Shown: positions 1-11,300 of the stretch, in pieces | Layout of the letters: each line of letters starts with the position of its first letter | Numbering within the stretch: position 1 is the first letter of the stretch | Assembly: GCA_945643635.1 (NCBI GenBank) | Contig: CALZFC010000248.1 | Coordinates: 2,726,501 to 2,790,500, forward strand | Direction of reading: 5' to 3' | Length of the DNA: 64,000 nucleotides | DNA from: Allodiplogaster sudhausi | Lineage: Eukaryota > Nematoda > Chromadorea > Rhabditida > Diplogasteridae | Translations under genes and position numbers: made by a program | The notes under the pieces: model-generated | Told to the model about the DNA's origin: nothing | What the model saw: only the letters and a program-made list of their open reading frames with translations | The model's database searches: none

Positions 1-520
1 TGCGCGAGATAACCTTCAGTGGACGTGGGCGCCAATAGTTCTGAGATATGTGGAGTTTCATCACGGAGCCACAAATAGATCATAAGCTCATGGATAACAA
101 GGATTTAAGAAAAGAGCTTAAACAGTTTATATCTTACAAGATAATGATGCTATAATTATAAACGTGCATACATCTAGGAAAGCGAAAATGAGGAGGCAGG
201 AAATATATGTAGGCATGTCAAAAATACAGTATATAAATGTATGTATGTAGGTTGTAATAAACAAAACAACCTAGTGATGTCATACCTTCATGTACTTATG
301 TAGGTATTAATTAGAAACATCACACATTTTCATTACTCATATGCTGTTCATTCTGAGAAGACACGAGCCATCCTGATCATTTGCGAGTCCGAGGAGAGCA
401 CCGCAAAGGCACCCGTTTCTATGCAACAAAAAGTACCCGGAAGTCTCTCGATATTCCCGCTTGACGCAAGCTCCGATATGTAAAACGCAAACCGAGCATA
501 ATGAGGAGGAATTCCTTTAT
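1..520 (-). repeat. 5' flanking unit of an EGAS-type gene (remnant)
   Basis: This stretch repeats material found upstream of the EGAS copies. The block around 345-440 matches 17540-17640, and more weakly 34230-34310 and 44150-44230. The first 80 bases resemble 43800-43870 (the words GGACGTGGG and CCACAAATAGATCATA). In the 17.5-kb copy the block encodes a signal-peptide-like ORF on the minus strand. Here the equivalent frame has lost its start Met and reads through substituted residues. The gene it once preceded would lie to the left, outside the window. I see no intact gene in 1-520. Confidence 0.5.
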
Positions 521-1010
521 AGTTACTATATCAAATATTCGCACCCCCCTCCCCCCATACACGATTCTCATTCAAACTTGAAGAAGACGAGAGAAGAAGT
601 TGGCCAAATTTGCCAGTAGCTGTCCACTTCTTCCGAACCACTCTATTGCCAACAAAATGCGAGCAGATTCTCTCAAGTCTTGCATGAAGAATGAGGAATA
701 CACACGAGTCTCTTCCCAAGCACTGCTTCGTCTTCTGCGTCTGCACAAACAACTACGAAGAGGACATGCCAGGAGGACTTTTTTTCATAGCAGCACCAAT
801 TCCACGCTCCATTCATTATGCACTTATTTCAAGGCGCATAGGCCGGTGCAAATGTTGCGTTATCACGTGTATGTATAAGTCCACATGAATTTCCATGGTA
901 ATTCTACCTTCCTTGTGTGTCTTGTGTGTTTCTTGTGTGCTCTGTCCTTTCGTCGAGGTTGCGAAACTTCGAGGTTCATTTTTGACGGCGTAGTCGATTG
1001 GGTAGGACAA

Positions 1011-1105
<95 letters not shown>
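1011..1105. repeat. (CT)n microsatellite
   Basis: A nearly pure CT tract with a few T insertions, followed by a pyrimidine-rich tail to about 1240. Pyrimidine tracts like this occur near the 5' flank of most EGAS copies (15.9, 43.5, 51.8, 57.5 kb), so it is probably part of the duplicated unit. The long Ser-Leu and Arg-Glu open frames across it are by-products of the repeat. Confidence 0.9.
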
Positions 1106-1108
<3 letters not shown>

Positions 1109-1249
1109 GCTCCATGTCTCTCTATTCGTCTTTTCTTCTCCTCATGTTTTCCCTTCTCTTGTTTTTCATTTCCTTGCCTCTTTGTCTCTCTATATCTAGC
1201 TCTCTTTCTCTCTCTCTCTTTCTCTCTCTCTTACTCTGCCGCTCTTTCA

Positions 1250-2880
1250 ATTTTTCTCACTTATGTATGTATTTCTCTACGACTACCACACCTTAATTCT
1301 TTTCAAAATCAATCAAGGCTAAAAATAATGCATTTATGAACAAAGCTACTTAAGTTGTACAACAAAAACCAAACATTTTAAAATGGACAATCGACAACAA
1401 TCGAATAAACGGGAGGAGAGACGGCGATGCTTTTAGACGAATTCGTAGAACTGATAGATCGCGCAACGGAGAAGCTTGGTGCTGGACTACAAAGTAAAAT
1501 AACTAAGTTTCCTATGTTAATACTGTCTTTCTCTTTCCTCAATCTCTTAGTTCCTCTCTCTCTCTCTCCTTCCCTGCTATCTATAATCCCTTTCCTTTCC
1601 TTCTGTCTCCTATGTATCTCTCATATTCTCTCCCACTTTAAAGTAAAAAAATATACACAAACCCAGCTGTTCTCCATGTTGTGAATTGAAGTGTCGCAGG
1701 AGTCGGTCGTCTCATGGAGAGAAATGTCGCGATTGAACATATCGTCCATGAAGAAGTCGCACTTTCTGGTGTTTCATCACACCACTTCTTCTTCCTTCTG
1801 GCAACTCCCGAAAGGCTTCCAGTTTGAGGCCTCCTATAAAGAGAAGACATACATACATAGAATAAAAATAAAGGAATAATGTGTCACTTGTGGCTCGTCC
1901 TCATCTTTCTAAATCCCTGTTGAATATTAAATAATACGATTCAACCAGGACTCTTTATTGGAGCCGGATGGGTAACAAGTTTTTGTGTGTGTATTTCTTA
2001 GAATAAGGATTAGAGAGTCTGTTAAGGGGCCTAGCCAAATCAGGAAGAGGTGACTCCGTGGAGGGAGGGGGGGGGCAAGTGAGCGGGTAAAAAGAGAAAA
2101 ATTTTTGAAAAAGAAGAAGAAGAAAACAAAAGAAATATAATTCAAGTCAGGAATATAATGCATTTCATTTACTATTAAAAAGACATATATGTACCTCATG
2201 TTCGTTGGATTTCACTCTTTCCTCTCTGGTATCTTCTGAAGTATTTATTTCAATGTCATGCCACTGCCATGTTTCCATTTGGCAGAATCTATAGTTGAGT
2301 GTAGAGCAGGCGAGAGGTGCTGCTCAACAGCAGTCGAATTCGCTGAATATTTAATTCATAATTTTTGCACTATATTTTTTGCATCTACTAACCTCTCGCA
2401 TCCAAAAATCTTCAATTGAAGAGATAAATGTTCCTGGTGTATGCAGGAGGATGAAAATGGCGTCGTCGTTTCCTCGAGTGTATGTCGAGAATACTTAAAT
2501 TTAGAACTTTATTTTCGAAAGAAAAGAAACACAGGAGTTCAGGAACGAACGACAAAAGGTATTGACAGGGTCGGAATGTTTAAAGTAACTGGAAGCTATG
2601 CATAATCGGTTTCTGAGTTTGAATCTCACCTTGATCATCAAAGGGAGACAGGAGAGATACATATTTATTAGAGATTGGAAGGCCGCCACTTGAAAGTAAG
2701 ACAGGGATTGCCCACATAGGCTAGTATTCTACTTACAACAACAGCGTGAATCTTGAAATGTTACGTGACTCATGAAATCTAAGATATTTGAGACATGTCA
2801 CTTACATAGTAAACATCAAATACATGTACATATGTAGTACAAATAAATGGAGATATTGACTCTCTACATAACATAAAGCA
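1250..2880. other. No convincing gene; downstream flank of EGAS-A
   Basis: Short open frames exist, for example a plus-strand frame opening with MLLDEFVELIDRATEKLGAG at 1427 and a possible continuation at 1691-1830. No splice-consistent chain could be built. The segment 2380-2440 is also present at 28550-28610 downstream of EGAS-B, so it belongs to the duplicated gene unit. Nothing else is supported. Confidence 0.5.
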
Positions 2881-2901
2881 AAGGCTGCATATAGCAGTAT
2901 C

Positions 2902-4715
2902 TCACGATGCTAGACTCGTCCCGCAAAGAAGGAAGATTAGGAGTGCAATCTCTGCGATGAATGAGATTGAAAATCCAAGCAAAGCACCGCCAAACGAGCC
3001 AGCCGCACTCAGCAGGGTGCTTATCTATAAAAAAATAGATTAATAATAGAAAATGTTTATTGTGAATTTATCTCCAAGACACATGTTAATTGAGTTCGTT
3101 TTCTAAAGCACTTAAAGCAAAGAAAATATTTCTATTAACGCTCCAACAGAATTCCTGTGATGTTCTACAGTGGAGTGAACGTTGCTAGTGCTCAGGTAGA
3201 CATGGACCTCACTCTGGAAATGGGAAAATTAACGAAACTATTTATTATTATTCGTTTCAAATTGTGAAATGGAAATATAAAATCTGAGAATATTTTGCTA
3301 TTTAAATTGTGAACGTGTACCGTGCCCGTCTTGTTGCAAGATCTATACGAATGGTTTCGCGGCGAGTTCACGCAAGCCAGCTGCAATTTCTTTGATGTCT
3401 AGATCTTATCCTAACTTTCTACACTATCTCTCTCTCTTTCTACAATCTCTCGTTCTGTTCTCTCTCACTCCACAATCTCTCGTTTTCTTCACTCTCTCTC
3501 TCCCTCTTTCTCTCTCTCTCTTTCGCTTTCCTAATGAATGATATCACCATCGTTGGCCATTGAACTCTTGATGAGAGAACGTGGAAGAGTTCGGTCTGGC
3601 AAGCGGGTGGACAGAAGCATTCACTTGTTTTCTCTGTGAATCGAGCTGTCGCTTCAGCCACGCATGTCGTCCCTTCATTATTGTTCATATTATTAAATTT
3701 AAATTTTTTTTTCGAAAAAAAATATATTTACAACCATTATATAGAAAACATATACTTAGAAGTTTGATTCAATTTAATTGCGTACAAGTTCCATAATCAC
3801 AGCCAAGAACTGTGCTCGGCTTCGGAAAACTCGCGTCCATGCAACCGCACGAAGAGAAGATAACGTCTTGCTGGCACGAACGAATGCAGCTCTGGAACAA
3901 GATTACATGAGTAAATGCTAAAAGCGAGAGCAGCAATAGATTTCAGACAATAAATGGATTCGACTATCTGATTTATTGATACGATCTACTGATTTGATTT
4001 ATTTATTTGATTTTAATATATGATTTCATTTATGATTTACTAATGTAATTTACTGATTTGTTCACTTCAATTGAGTAGCCACCCCCTGCGTAGAACGACG
4101 CAACTTCGGCTGATGAATGAACGCAGCTCCCTTGGAGGCGAGTGGACTTCTGGAAATATGTATGCCATACAATTTAATGGATACAGAAAGAGGACGCGTT
4201 TCTCATTATTCGAACCAGCACCTTTTTCACTTGGAAATAGCTCGATGTCGCATCCAGAGAAGAATGCAGAGGCGACTCCATCGAAATTCGCTGGCCGGCT
4301 GTAAAAGTTCTTCAATGATAAAATTTCACAGTGGGCTGGATTGCTTCTGTAGGAATTCAAAAAAAGATATATCTTATTAGTTGAAATGACTGTAAGAAGA
4401 AAGAGGTGCACTAACGTGTTGCGATAAAGACATTGACACCGCTGACTTCATTCCATCCCGGACTTTCACGAGGCATCGAATTCAGCTTCACTCGAAGTTC
4501 TTTAGTCGATGAAGAAAGGATGGCATTATCATCAAAAGGAACATTAAAAAATATTTTCAATTACGTTTCGTCATGGCGCTGAAACTATGAAAGATTGAAC
4601 AAAGCATCATGTCTCACCTCCACGTTGACCAATATAGCGAGTTCGTAAGGAGTCATTTGAATTTATTGAGAAACAGGTACCAAGAGAAGAGTCGAAGTAC
4701 TCCGTGAACAATTCT
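2902..4715 (-). CDS. EGAS-like DEG/ENaC channel A, 3' half (channel domain to stop)
   Basis: Nine exons read on the minus strand give the channel part of a DEG/ENaC-family protein. In order: exon 4618-4715 with GTCFSINSN (family signature GxCFxxN); 4416-4499 with SPGWNEVSGVNVFIA; about 4205-4300; 4070-4155 (CVHSSAEVASFYAGGGYS); 3790-3905 with the SCIRSCQQDVIFSSCGCMDA Cys pattern; 3545-3690 with ECFCPPACQTE; 3320-3400 (CNKTGTV); 3130-3210; and a last exon to the stop at 2902. The last exon holds one hydrophobic helix with GGALLGFSISFIAEIALL, where GFS is the G-x-S selectivity-filter signature of the second transmembrane segment. Its 5' half lies at 13915-15645. The intervening 9 kb is one intron enlarged by a mobile element. 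The product is inferred to be a plasma-membrane cation channel subunit or a relative. Gating and ligand cannot be told. Confidence 0.75.
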
Positions 4716-4779
4716 CTTAATTCATAATTACTTATTTCACGATTCTTAGTTTAATTTAGGTGGAAAGGGGAAAGCTTCT

Positions 4780-5480
4780 GAAGAATTTGTAAACAATAAT
4801 CATCATGCCTTTTCCGCCTTTCTATATTACTCTCTTTTTCCCTCTATTTCGCTCTCTCGCTCTTTCTCTCTTTCTCTCTCTCTCTTTCTCTCCGTTTTCC
4901 TCATTAAAAGGAGGGAAAACTCCTACCATGAACCCCCTCCCGCTTGGTTAAAAGTACGGTGTACACAATCCACAGAAGTGTTGCTACTGCCCTTCCCTCT
5001 ACAGAAAATTGTGGTAACATATCAGGCGTGCGAACGGACATGTTAAGCAAAATCCGGAAAATGTTAGTTGCGCGCACCATATGCATGCGTAAAGAGTCCA
5101 ACGTCGGCCACGGTGTTGTTCCGCCAAATTGTTTTGAAATGTTTGAAAAAAAAATTAAAATATTCGAGAATTAAAAAATTGACAATACTGTTAATTTTCT
5201 CAGGGCAGAGGGATTGGTGAGACTTCGGAATAGTTGCAATCGTACTCTCTATCTCAATGTGACCAAATAAGGCGAAAAAAACAAGAAGAGCTCTCCTATA
5301 ATCGCCTAAAATTCTTTAATATCCATTGTCTTTATTTTCCTATCCTTCGGTTTTCAATGTTATTATTTTTCTTAAGTTAATAATTTTTACCACGTGTGTT
5401 ACATTATTATGTTCCACCGTATAAATTGATTGATTGATTGATAATGCAGGTTCGAATTGCGGCGTTCACCATGGGAGAAG
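4780..5480. other. Intron sequence of EGAS-A left of the insertion
   Basis: This AT-rich sequence has a short CT-rich tract at 4830-4900 and no supported exon. By comparison with copies B, C and D it corresponds to the left (3') part of the intron between the exon ending near 13915 and the exon starting at 4715. In copies C and D the same intron is only about 120-160 bp. Confidence 0.5.
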
Positions 5481-5560
5481 ACAGTCTCATTCTCACGTGG
5501 TACTACATATTCCGCACGTCGCACAAACCCGTTGCTTGAAAATAGCAAGCGCGATTGAGA
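5481..5560. repeat. ~75-bp palindromic repeat, copy 1 (interrupted)
   Basis: A degenerate copy of the fold-back repeat seen in full at 32640-32716. It has a left arm ending near 5500, a core CGCACAAACCCG, and a right arm GAAAATAGCAAGCGCG. Copies also occur at 31047-31120 and 36217-36290, and as a partial at 42121-42175. The right arm here is cut by the start of the large element at 5561. Confidence 0.7.
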
Positions 5561-5578
5561 TCACACAGCGCAGATAGT
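5561..5578 (+). repeat. Left terminal inverted repeat of the 8.2-kb element
   Basis: The 18 bases begin TCACACAGCGCA and match the inverted right end at 17 of 18 positions. They are followed by CCGAACTAT words and C-rich runs (5740-5752, 5780-5792). Confidence 0.75.
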
Positions 5579-5994
5579 ATAACAAGGCCGAACTATCAAG
5601 CAGAACTATATTGTTTCCGATTGGCGCCGGAGCTAAATAGTTCACCCTCACGCTTCTATCGATAGCTCATCCAATAGGAACGCAATAGTATTCCGCGATA
5701 GCTCGGCATGGCCGAACTATTACGGTCACAAGGCACACCCCCCCCCCCCTGGCAGCGGGCCAGCCGTCACTACTCGCCCCCCCCCCCCACCCTCCTCTCT
5801 GCTTTCCAATGCTCCCCCCCTTTCATCCACCCTACACTGCCCCTCTATCTTTCTTTCATTCCAGCAGCCGATAAAAAGCGATTAAAGCACTGCCAATTTC
5901 GTTTGAACAGTATTTATCACTTGACAATCAGTGTACAACAATATAAACGGGCATAGAACAACCATTACTGGGCCACACAACATTATGAGACAAA

Positions 5995-6135
5995 GGGAGG
6001 GAGGGAGGGAAGGAGGGAGGGAGGGAGGGAGGGAGGGAAGGAGAGAGAGAGAGAGGGAGAGGGAGAGAGAGAGAGGGAGAGGGAGAGAGAGAGAGGGAGA
6101 GGGAGAGGGAGAGAGAGAGAGAGAGAGAGGGAAGG
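5995..6135. repeat. GGGA / GA microsatellite
   Basis: GGGA repeats pass into GA-rich repeats. The tract lies directly where the ubiquitin-like frame on the minus strand breaks off, after about residue 18 of its second unit. This suggests that repeat expansion or a rearrangement truncated the locus. Confidence 0.85.
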
Positions 6136-6169
6136 GGCGGCTGGGGAAGAGTGGAGGTCGCAGCTGTAG

Positions 6170-7440
6170 CTGGTGTCAGCCGCCTCCACTTCCAGAGTGA
6201 TGGTCTTGCCGGTCAGCGTCTTCGCGAAGATCTTCATTCCACCGCGAAGACGGAGAACGAGGTGGAGGGTTGATTCCCTCTGGATGTTGTACTCCGCGAG
6301 GGTGCGGCCATCCTCCAGCTGCTTGCCTGTAAGAAACAAATCAAGAACATTTAAACATAGATTATAACACTAAAATTGAACATCTTATTTAAGCATTTCA
6401 TTAGTTCGTAAGCAAACCAGCGAAGATCAGGCGCTGCTGGTAGGGTGGGATGCCCTCCTTGTACTGGATCTTGGCCTTGACGTTCTCGACGGTGTCAGCC
6501 ACCTCGACCTCCAGAGGGATGGTCTTGCCGGTCAGCGTCTCAGGAACCTGCAGGAAAGTGAAAGGTTAGGCTGGGTGAATGGAATGAACGAACTGAAGCG
6601 AATTATATAATGGATAAAATTATAATGCACAATAAAATGAGAGATAGGAGGGGCATTATAATCTTCCAATGATGACTTGAGGGGAGAGCAAAGGAGTGAG
6701 ACGTGCTTCTAAAGCACCGGGGACAGAGAAGATAAAGAACTTTTTGGTTCGTCTCGATGATTCCTGAGGGGAGGAATTGTTTTTAGAATTCACATTAGTG
6801 AAAATATAAAATGAATGCTATAAAAAGAAGTTTGAATACGCTGAAAGGCAAACGAGAAGGTAAAACTCATCACGAGCTAGGAAAGATGCTGAGTTATTTA
6901 AACTTAAATAAACTCTTAAGAAGTTCAGTTAGAAACAAAAGAAATTCAGCTTCATACGTAACACATTGCATAAAAGAAAAATAATAAACGGCAAATGCAT
7001 GGTCATAAGCTGACCTCCTTCAAGGCGTAGCGAGAGATGGACGGTGGCCTGCTTGGAGACTAGAGCTGCTCGCCTTAAATCGATTAATTATTAAGACGTC
7101 ATTGTGACGACAATTAGTAAAGTAAAATGAAAGAACATTGAAAGATATAAAGAGGCACTGCCCAATAATATGGCTGAAATATGAGGAAAGATGTTAAAAA
7201 GAGTTTTATATTGCACAATATAGAGAAAAAACAACTCCTTGCTTACTCAACAAAGCAGTGGTTAAAAGAGTAGAATGCGCAAAATGACAAAACATAAGAT
7301 AGTACTCAAGACAAACCAGCAATGACGAGCCACTGCTCGTCGGTCGGGATGCCCTCGTGCTCCTCGAAGAAATCGTCGTGTCTTCTCGATGGTGCTGCGC
7401 GCACCGGGGAGGGCCGGGTGCTCGCCGCTACTCCTTTAAA
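6170..7440 (-). pseudogene. Intron-split, degenerate ubiquitin / polyubiquitin locus
   Basis: Minus-strand exons match ubiquitin, the 76-residue protein tag whose chains mark proteins for the proteasome. About 7315-7400 encodes an altered EGIPTDEQWLVIAG segment after a frame break. About 7010-7060 encodes an altered HLSLRLEGG tail. 6422-6548 encodes [20 protein letters not shown] and then [15 protein letters not shown]. 6170-6328 encodes [17 protein letters not shown], the diglycine RLRGG, and a new unit starting [18 protein letters not shown]. Changes from the nearly invariant family sequence are numerous: PPD to PPY, a missing MQIFV start, and a frame break in the first unit. The last unit runs into a microsatellite after about 18 residues. 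It lies inside the 8.2-kb element. A divergent but expressed ubiquitin-like gene is possible; decay is more likely. Confidence 0.7.
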
Positions 7441-8390
7441 GTAGAATGTTAAGGATACTATTAACACTCTACTTCATATAAACATAACAAACTATAAATA
7501 AATAAATTGCGCAAACATCTAGAGGAAGCTTTGTTCAAAATTTGGAATATAATAGGCAAAATATATCAAGGGGATTTCTACCAAAACCTAGCGGTATTAG
7601 TTCATAAAATGCGGGAAAGAAACAAGAATTCGAGGCATCAGGGGCATTGCCCCAAACCGTTTAAGTGTTCGCGTTAATATAAGCAAAAAAGAGAATGAAA
7701 CTGAACAGAAAAACAATACAAACAGACCCCACATTTGTTCCCTCGCATTCCTCGGCGCCTAGAGGGGTTCCAGACGCCTTCAATGAAGTCGCCACTAAAA
7801 AAAGTTAAAAATAAAGAGTATGTTGATTCATTACATTCAAATTTCATACAAAACCGAAGAACAAAATATAAAAAAACAAAAGAAGAAAGCGCGTCAAAAA
7901 GTGTAAGTTGTGCGCTCGCTCGCTCATCCTGAGTATCGCGCAATGATGCGCAGGTGAGCACGCGAGCGCGAATTTTGAATTGATATTTTCGCCAAGCTTT
8001 ACTCAGCTTGCGTTTTGAAGTGTGAATATTTCATGTTGATACGTTGTTTTTCACTTTTAATTTTCAATACTTTGATTTGGCCAATTTGTTCATTACAGGC
8101 TGTCAGTTTCCGCGTCGTGTGAGCCATCTCGTTCTGGCGCGAACCACGTTGCTTGCTGTCGGCTCGACCGGTCATCTTTTTTCGAGGTTTCTTGATCTTT
8201 CATTCTCGTTTCTTTCTTTTCTTGTTAATGTTAGATACAATTGTTCATTATGCACGATTACTGAGGTCACTGTTTGTTAAAATAACTATACATCTTCGTA
8301 AATGTGCCAAAATTCTTTATTTTTCATAGTTCTTTTTTAAAATTTATCTGAGAATTTTCTTAGTTTTTAGTCATTGTCCTATTCTTTGCA
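7441..8390. other. Between the ubiquitin-like locus and the next gene
   Basis: Mostly AT-rich DNA. A possible first exon of the plus-strand gene lies at about 8099-8172: it follows an ACAG acceptor-like site and ends before GTCATC, and one open frame reads QFPRRVSHLVLARTTLLAVG. No start codon could be chosen with confidence. Confidence 0.35.
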
Positions 8391-8391
8391 G

Positions 8392-11300
8392 GCAAAAAGC
8401 ATTCGTGCGGCTGCAGCGCTTGAAGAGAGGCGCGTCTCAGGAGAAGCTCGCCTTCAACATCTGCACGTCCTCTCTTCAAGGTTCGTAAATCTTAGAAAAT
8501 TTATGTTTATGTTAATTTTTTCAGTACTATAATTTTTTTTCAAATTTGTTTCTCGATCAAATTTACCCCGAATGGCGTGATTGTTTAATTGTACTGTCAT
8601 AATTCCCAGTATTGTTTTGCATGAGTTTATCTTACTTGGCTGCACAATTAAGATACAAATACGTACTTTAAACTTTCTCAAAACTTAAAAGTTGGTATTT
8701 GCAAACATTTAAACACAGCCCAAATTTATTAACTTTAGATGTTTCTCATCGTTGTTCTTCATGTGGGCACCGAATCAACTGAGGCATTCCGCGGAGAAGT
8801 TTGTGGGGCGGAAACTCTTGATGATCTCCGCAGCCATGCTTTGTCTGTCTCTGGCCCACTCGGTTTCGACAACGTCGATCTCTACATGGACACGTTGTTC
8901 GGCCCGATTAGAGCGACTGGTGGTCTCATACACGCCAATCACTACACTGCGGTCATGACTCGGTCATTACAGGTTTGTTATCTAATGCATATATACAACT
9001 GTTTGTTTGTTTTAACAAAACACGCAAAATATGACATATTTCTTTCATCTACATAACACCAGTAGCGTGCCAGGAAAGTTCCAAGTGGAATCTCCCAGCT
9101 TCGTCATGAATGAAGGTTGTGAAATGTTGAAAATGTGTATATAATTGGCATAATATCACAATACAACTTATTTACTAGTTGAATTCTTTCAATTTTAAGT
9201 TGTGGTGAAGACGAGCTCCGCCCATCCAGATCGCTTCGATGACTACGATCCGCAGGGAATGCCCGCCAAGCGTGCGAAATGTTACTTATTTTGCTGTCTT
9301 GTTTATCATTATTTTCTGTAATTGAAAGATTAAGTGATGTTGAGGATAGTAAACTTATGAGTCGAAACTACAATTTTTTCAGTGGAGGAAGAGCGCTCCT
9401 CTTCTGATGAAATTCGCCTAGATGCTGGGACTCCGGCCTGGATGAGAAGCGTCAGGACAGTGTCAACTGAAGCTGAGAAAGGTTTGTATTTCCATTTGTT
9501 ATAGCATATATTCATAAATACTTGATATGGGAATTAAACCTGACGGTATCCTTTAAAGGAACCGTGCACTAAATAATGCTACCGTAGTATATAGGAACCA
9601 TTTTGAACGCGCGCCCTCAAACATTTGACCCTTCTGCGGACTAGAGAGCGTGTGAAATAGGAGGGTGGTTAACAGCTACAGTAAAAAAAATTTGGCTCAG
9701 CCATATTTCGCGTGCTTATAACTTTCTAAGAAGTATACATAAATGTTTCAAGCTTTTCAGCAGTATGTTTTAGACTGATGCTAATAGAACTACGTATATA
9801 AAACAATATGTCAGATATAACTGCTCCTTTAATTAAAAAAAAATCTGGATGTTGTAGAAAGTGACGTGTCCCCGTCGTTGAAGCCACGAGTCGCCAACAA
9901 GCCGAGCCAGCTCAATGAACCACCGAGGACACCCTCATGAAGCCCAGTTACTTGATTCTTGCTCATGGCTTCATTCATAATGTGAATCTCTATAGTATCC
10001 TCTACTTTAATTAATCAATTGAGATAATATGCATATTCAAAAAGAGTTCACTTTTACATGTCTTTAAATACAGCGCCATTAAATACTAAAATTGTATTTT
10101 TGTTTCAGTAGAATTTCCATTGAACGAAAAGCTGGCGAACACGAAGCTCCGTGATGTGCTCGTGGATGTGCGCGGTCGAGCTATTCTGGAGAAGCTGGAG
10201 AGCGACGAGTCTTACATGCTGTGCGAAGTGAACACGGATCGTTGCTACGTCAAAAGAAAGATAACCAACTACCTCCTCGCATACAGCAACAAGTCAGTCT
10301 ATTGAACAGTATAAAATGGCAGTTAAATTTTACTATTCGGAAGACGGAAGAGATTTATTTATAGACGGTTCGCCCCGGCCCTTCACGAGACTCGATCCTT
10401 CGTCCACCAGCTCTTCTCGGAATACCCGACAGTAAATCCGGTTTGGATTCCTTTTTTTATAGTATTTCTAGAGAGCGTGTGAAATAGGAGGGTGGTTAAC
10501 AGCTACAGTAAAAAAAATTTGGCTCAGCCATATTTCGCGTGCTTATAACTTTCTAAGAAGTATACATAAATGTTTCAAGCTTTTCAGCAGTATGTTTTAG
10601 ACTGATGCTAATAGAACTACGTATATAAAACAATATGTCAGATATAACTGCTCCTTTAATTAAAAAAAAATCTGGATGTTGTAGAAAGTGACGTGTCCCC
10701 GTCGTTGAAGCCACGAGTCGCCAACAAGCCGAGCCAGCTCAATGAACCACCGAGGACACCCTCATGAAGCCCAGTTACTTGATTCTTGCTCATGGCTTCA
10801 TTCATAATGTGAATCTCTATAGTATCCTCTACTTTAATTAATCAATTGAGATAATATGCATATTCAAAAAGAGTTCACTTTTACATGTCTTTAAATACAG
10901 CGCCATTAAATACTAAAATTGTATTTTTGTTTCAGTAGAATTTCCATTGAACGAAAAGCTGGCGAACACGAAGCTCCGTGATGTGCTCGTGGATGTGCGC
11001 GGTCGAGCTATTCTGGAGAAGCTGGAGAGCGACGAGTCTTACATGCTGTGCGAAGTGAACACGGATCGTTGCTACGTCAAAAGAAAGATAACCAACTACC
11101 TCCTCGCATACAGCAACAAGTCAGTCTATTGAACAGTATAAAATGGCAGTTAAATTTTACTATTCGGAAGACGGAAGAGATTTATTTATAGACGGTTCGC
11201 CCCGGCCCTTCACGAGACTCGATCCTTCGTCCACCAGCTCTTCTCGGAATACCCGACAGTAAATCCGGTTTGGATTCCTTTTTTTATAGTATTTCTTTTA

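Noticed and set aside
885..1339. Long Ser/Leu and Arg/Glu open frames on both strands
   Set aside because: They are translations of the CT/GA microsatellite and have no splice context or homology.
5931..6200. Gly/Arg/Glu-rich open frame
   Set aside because: It reads through the GGGA/GA repeat; the ubiquitin-like exon on the other strand explains the coding signal at its right end.
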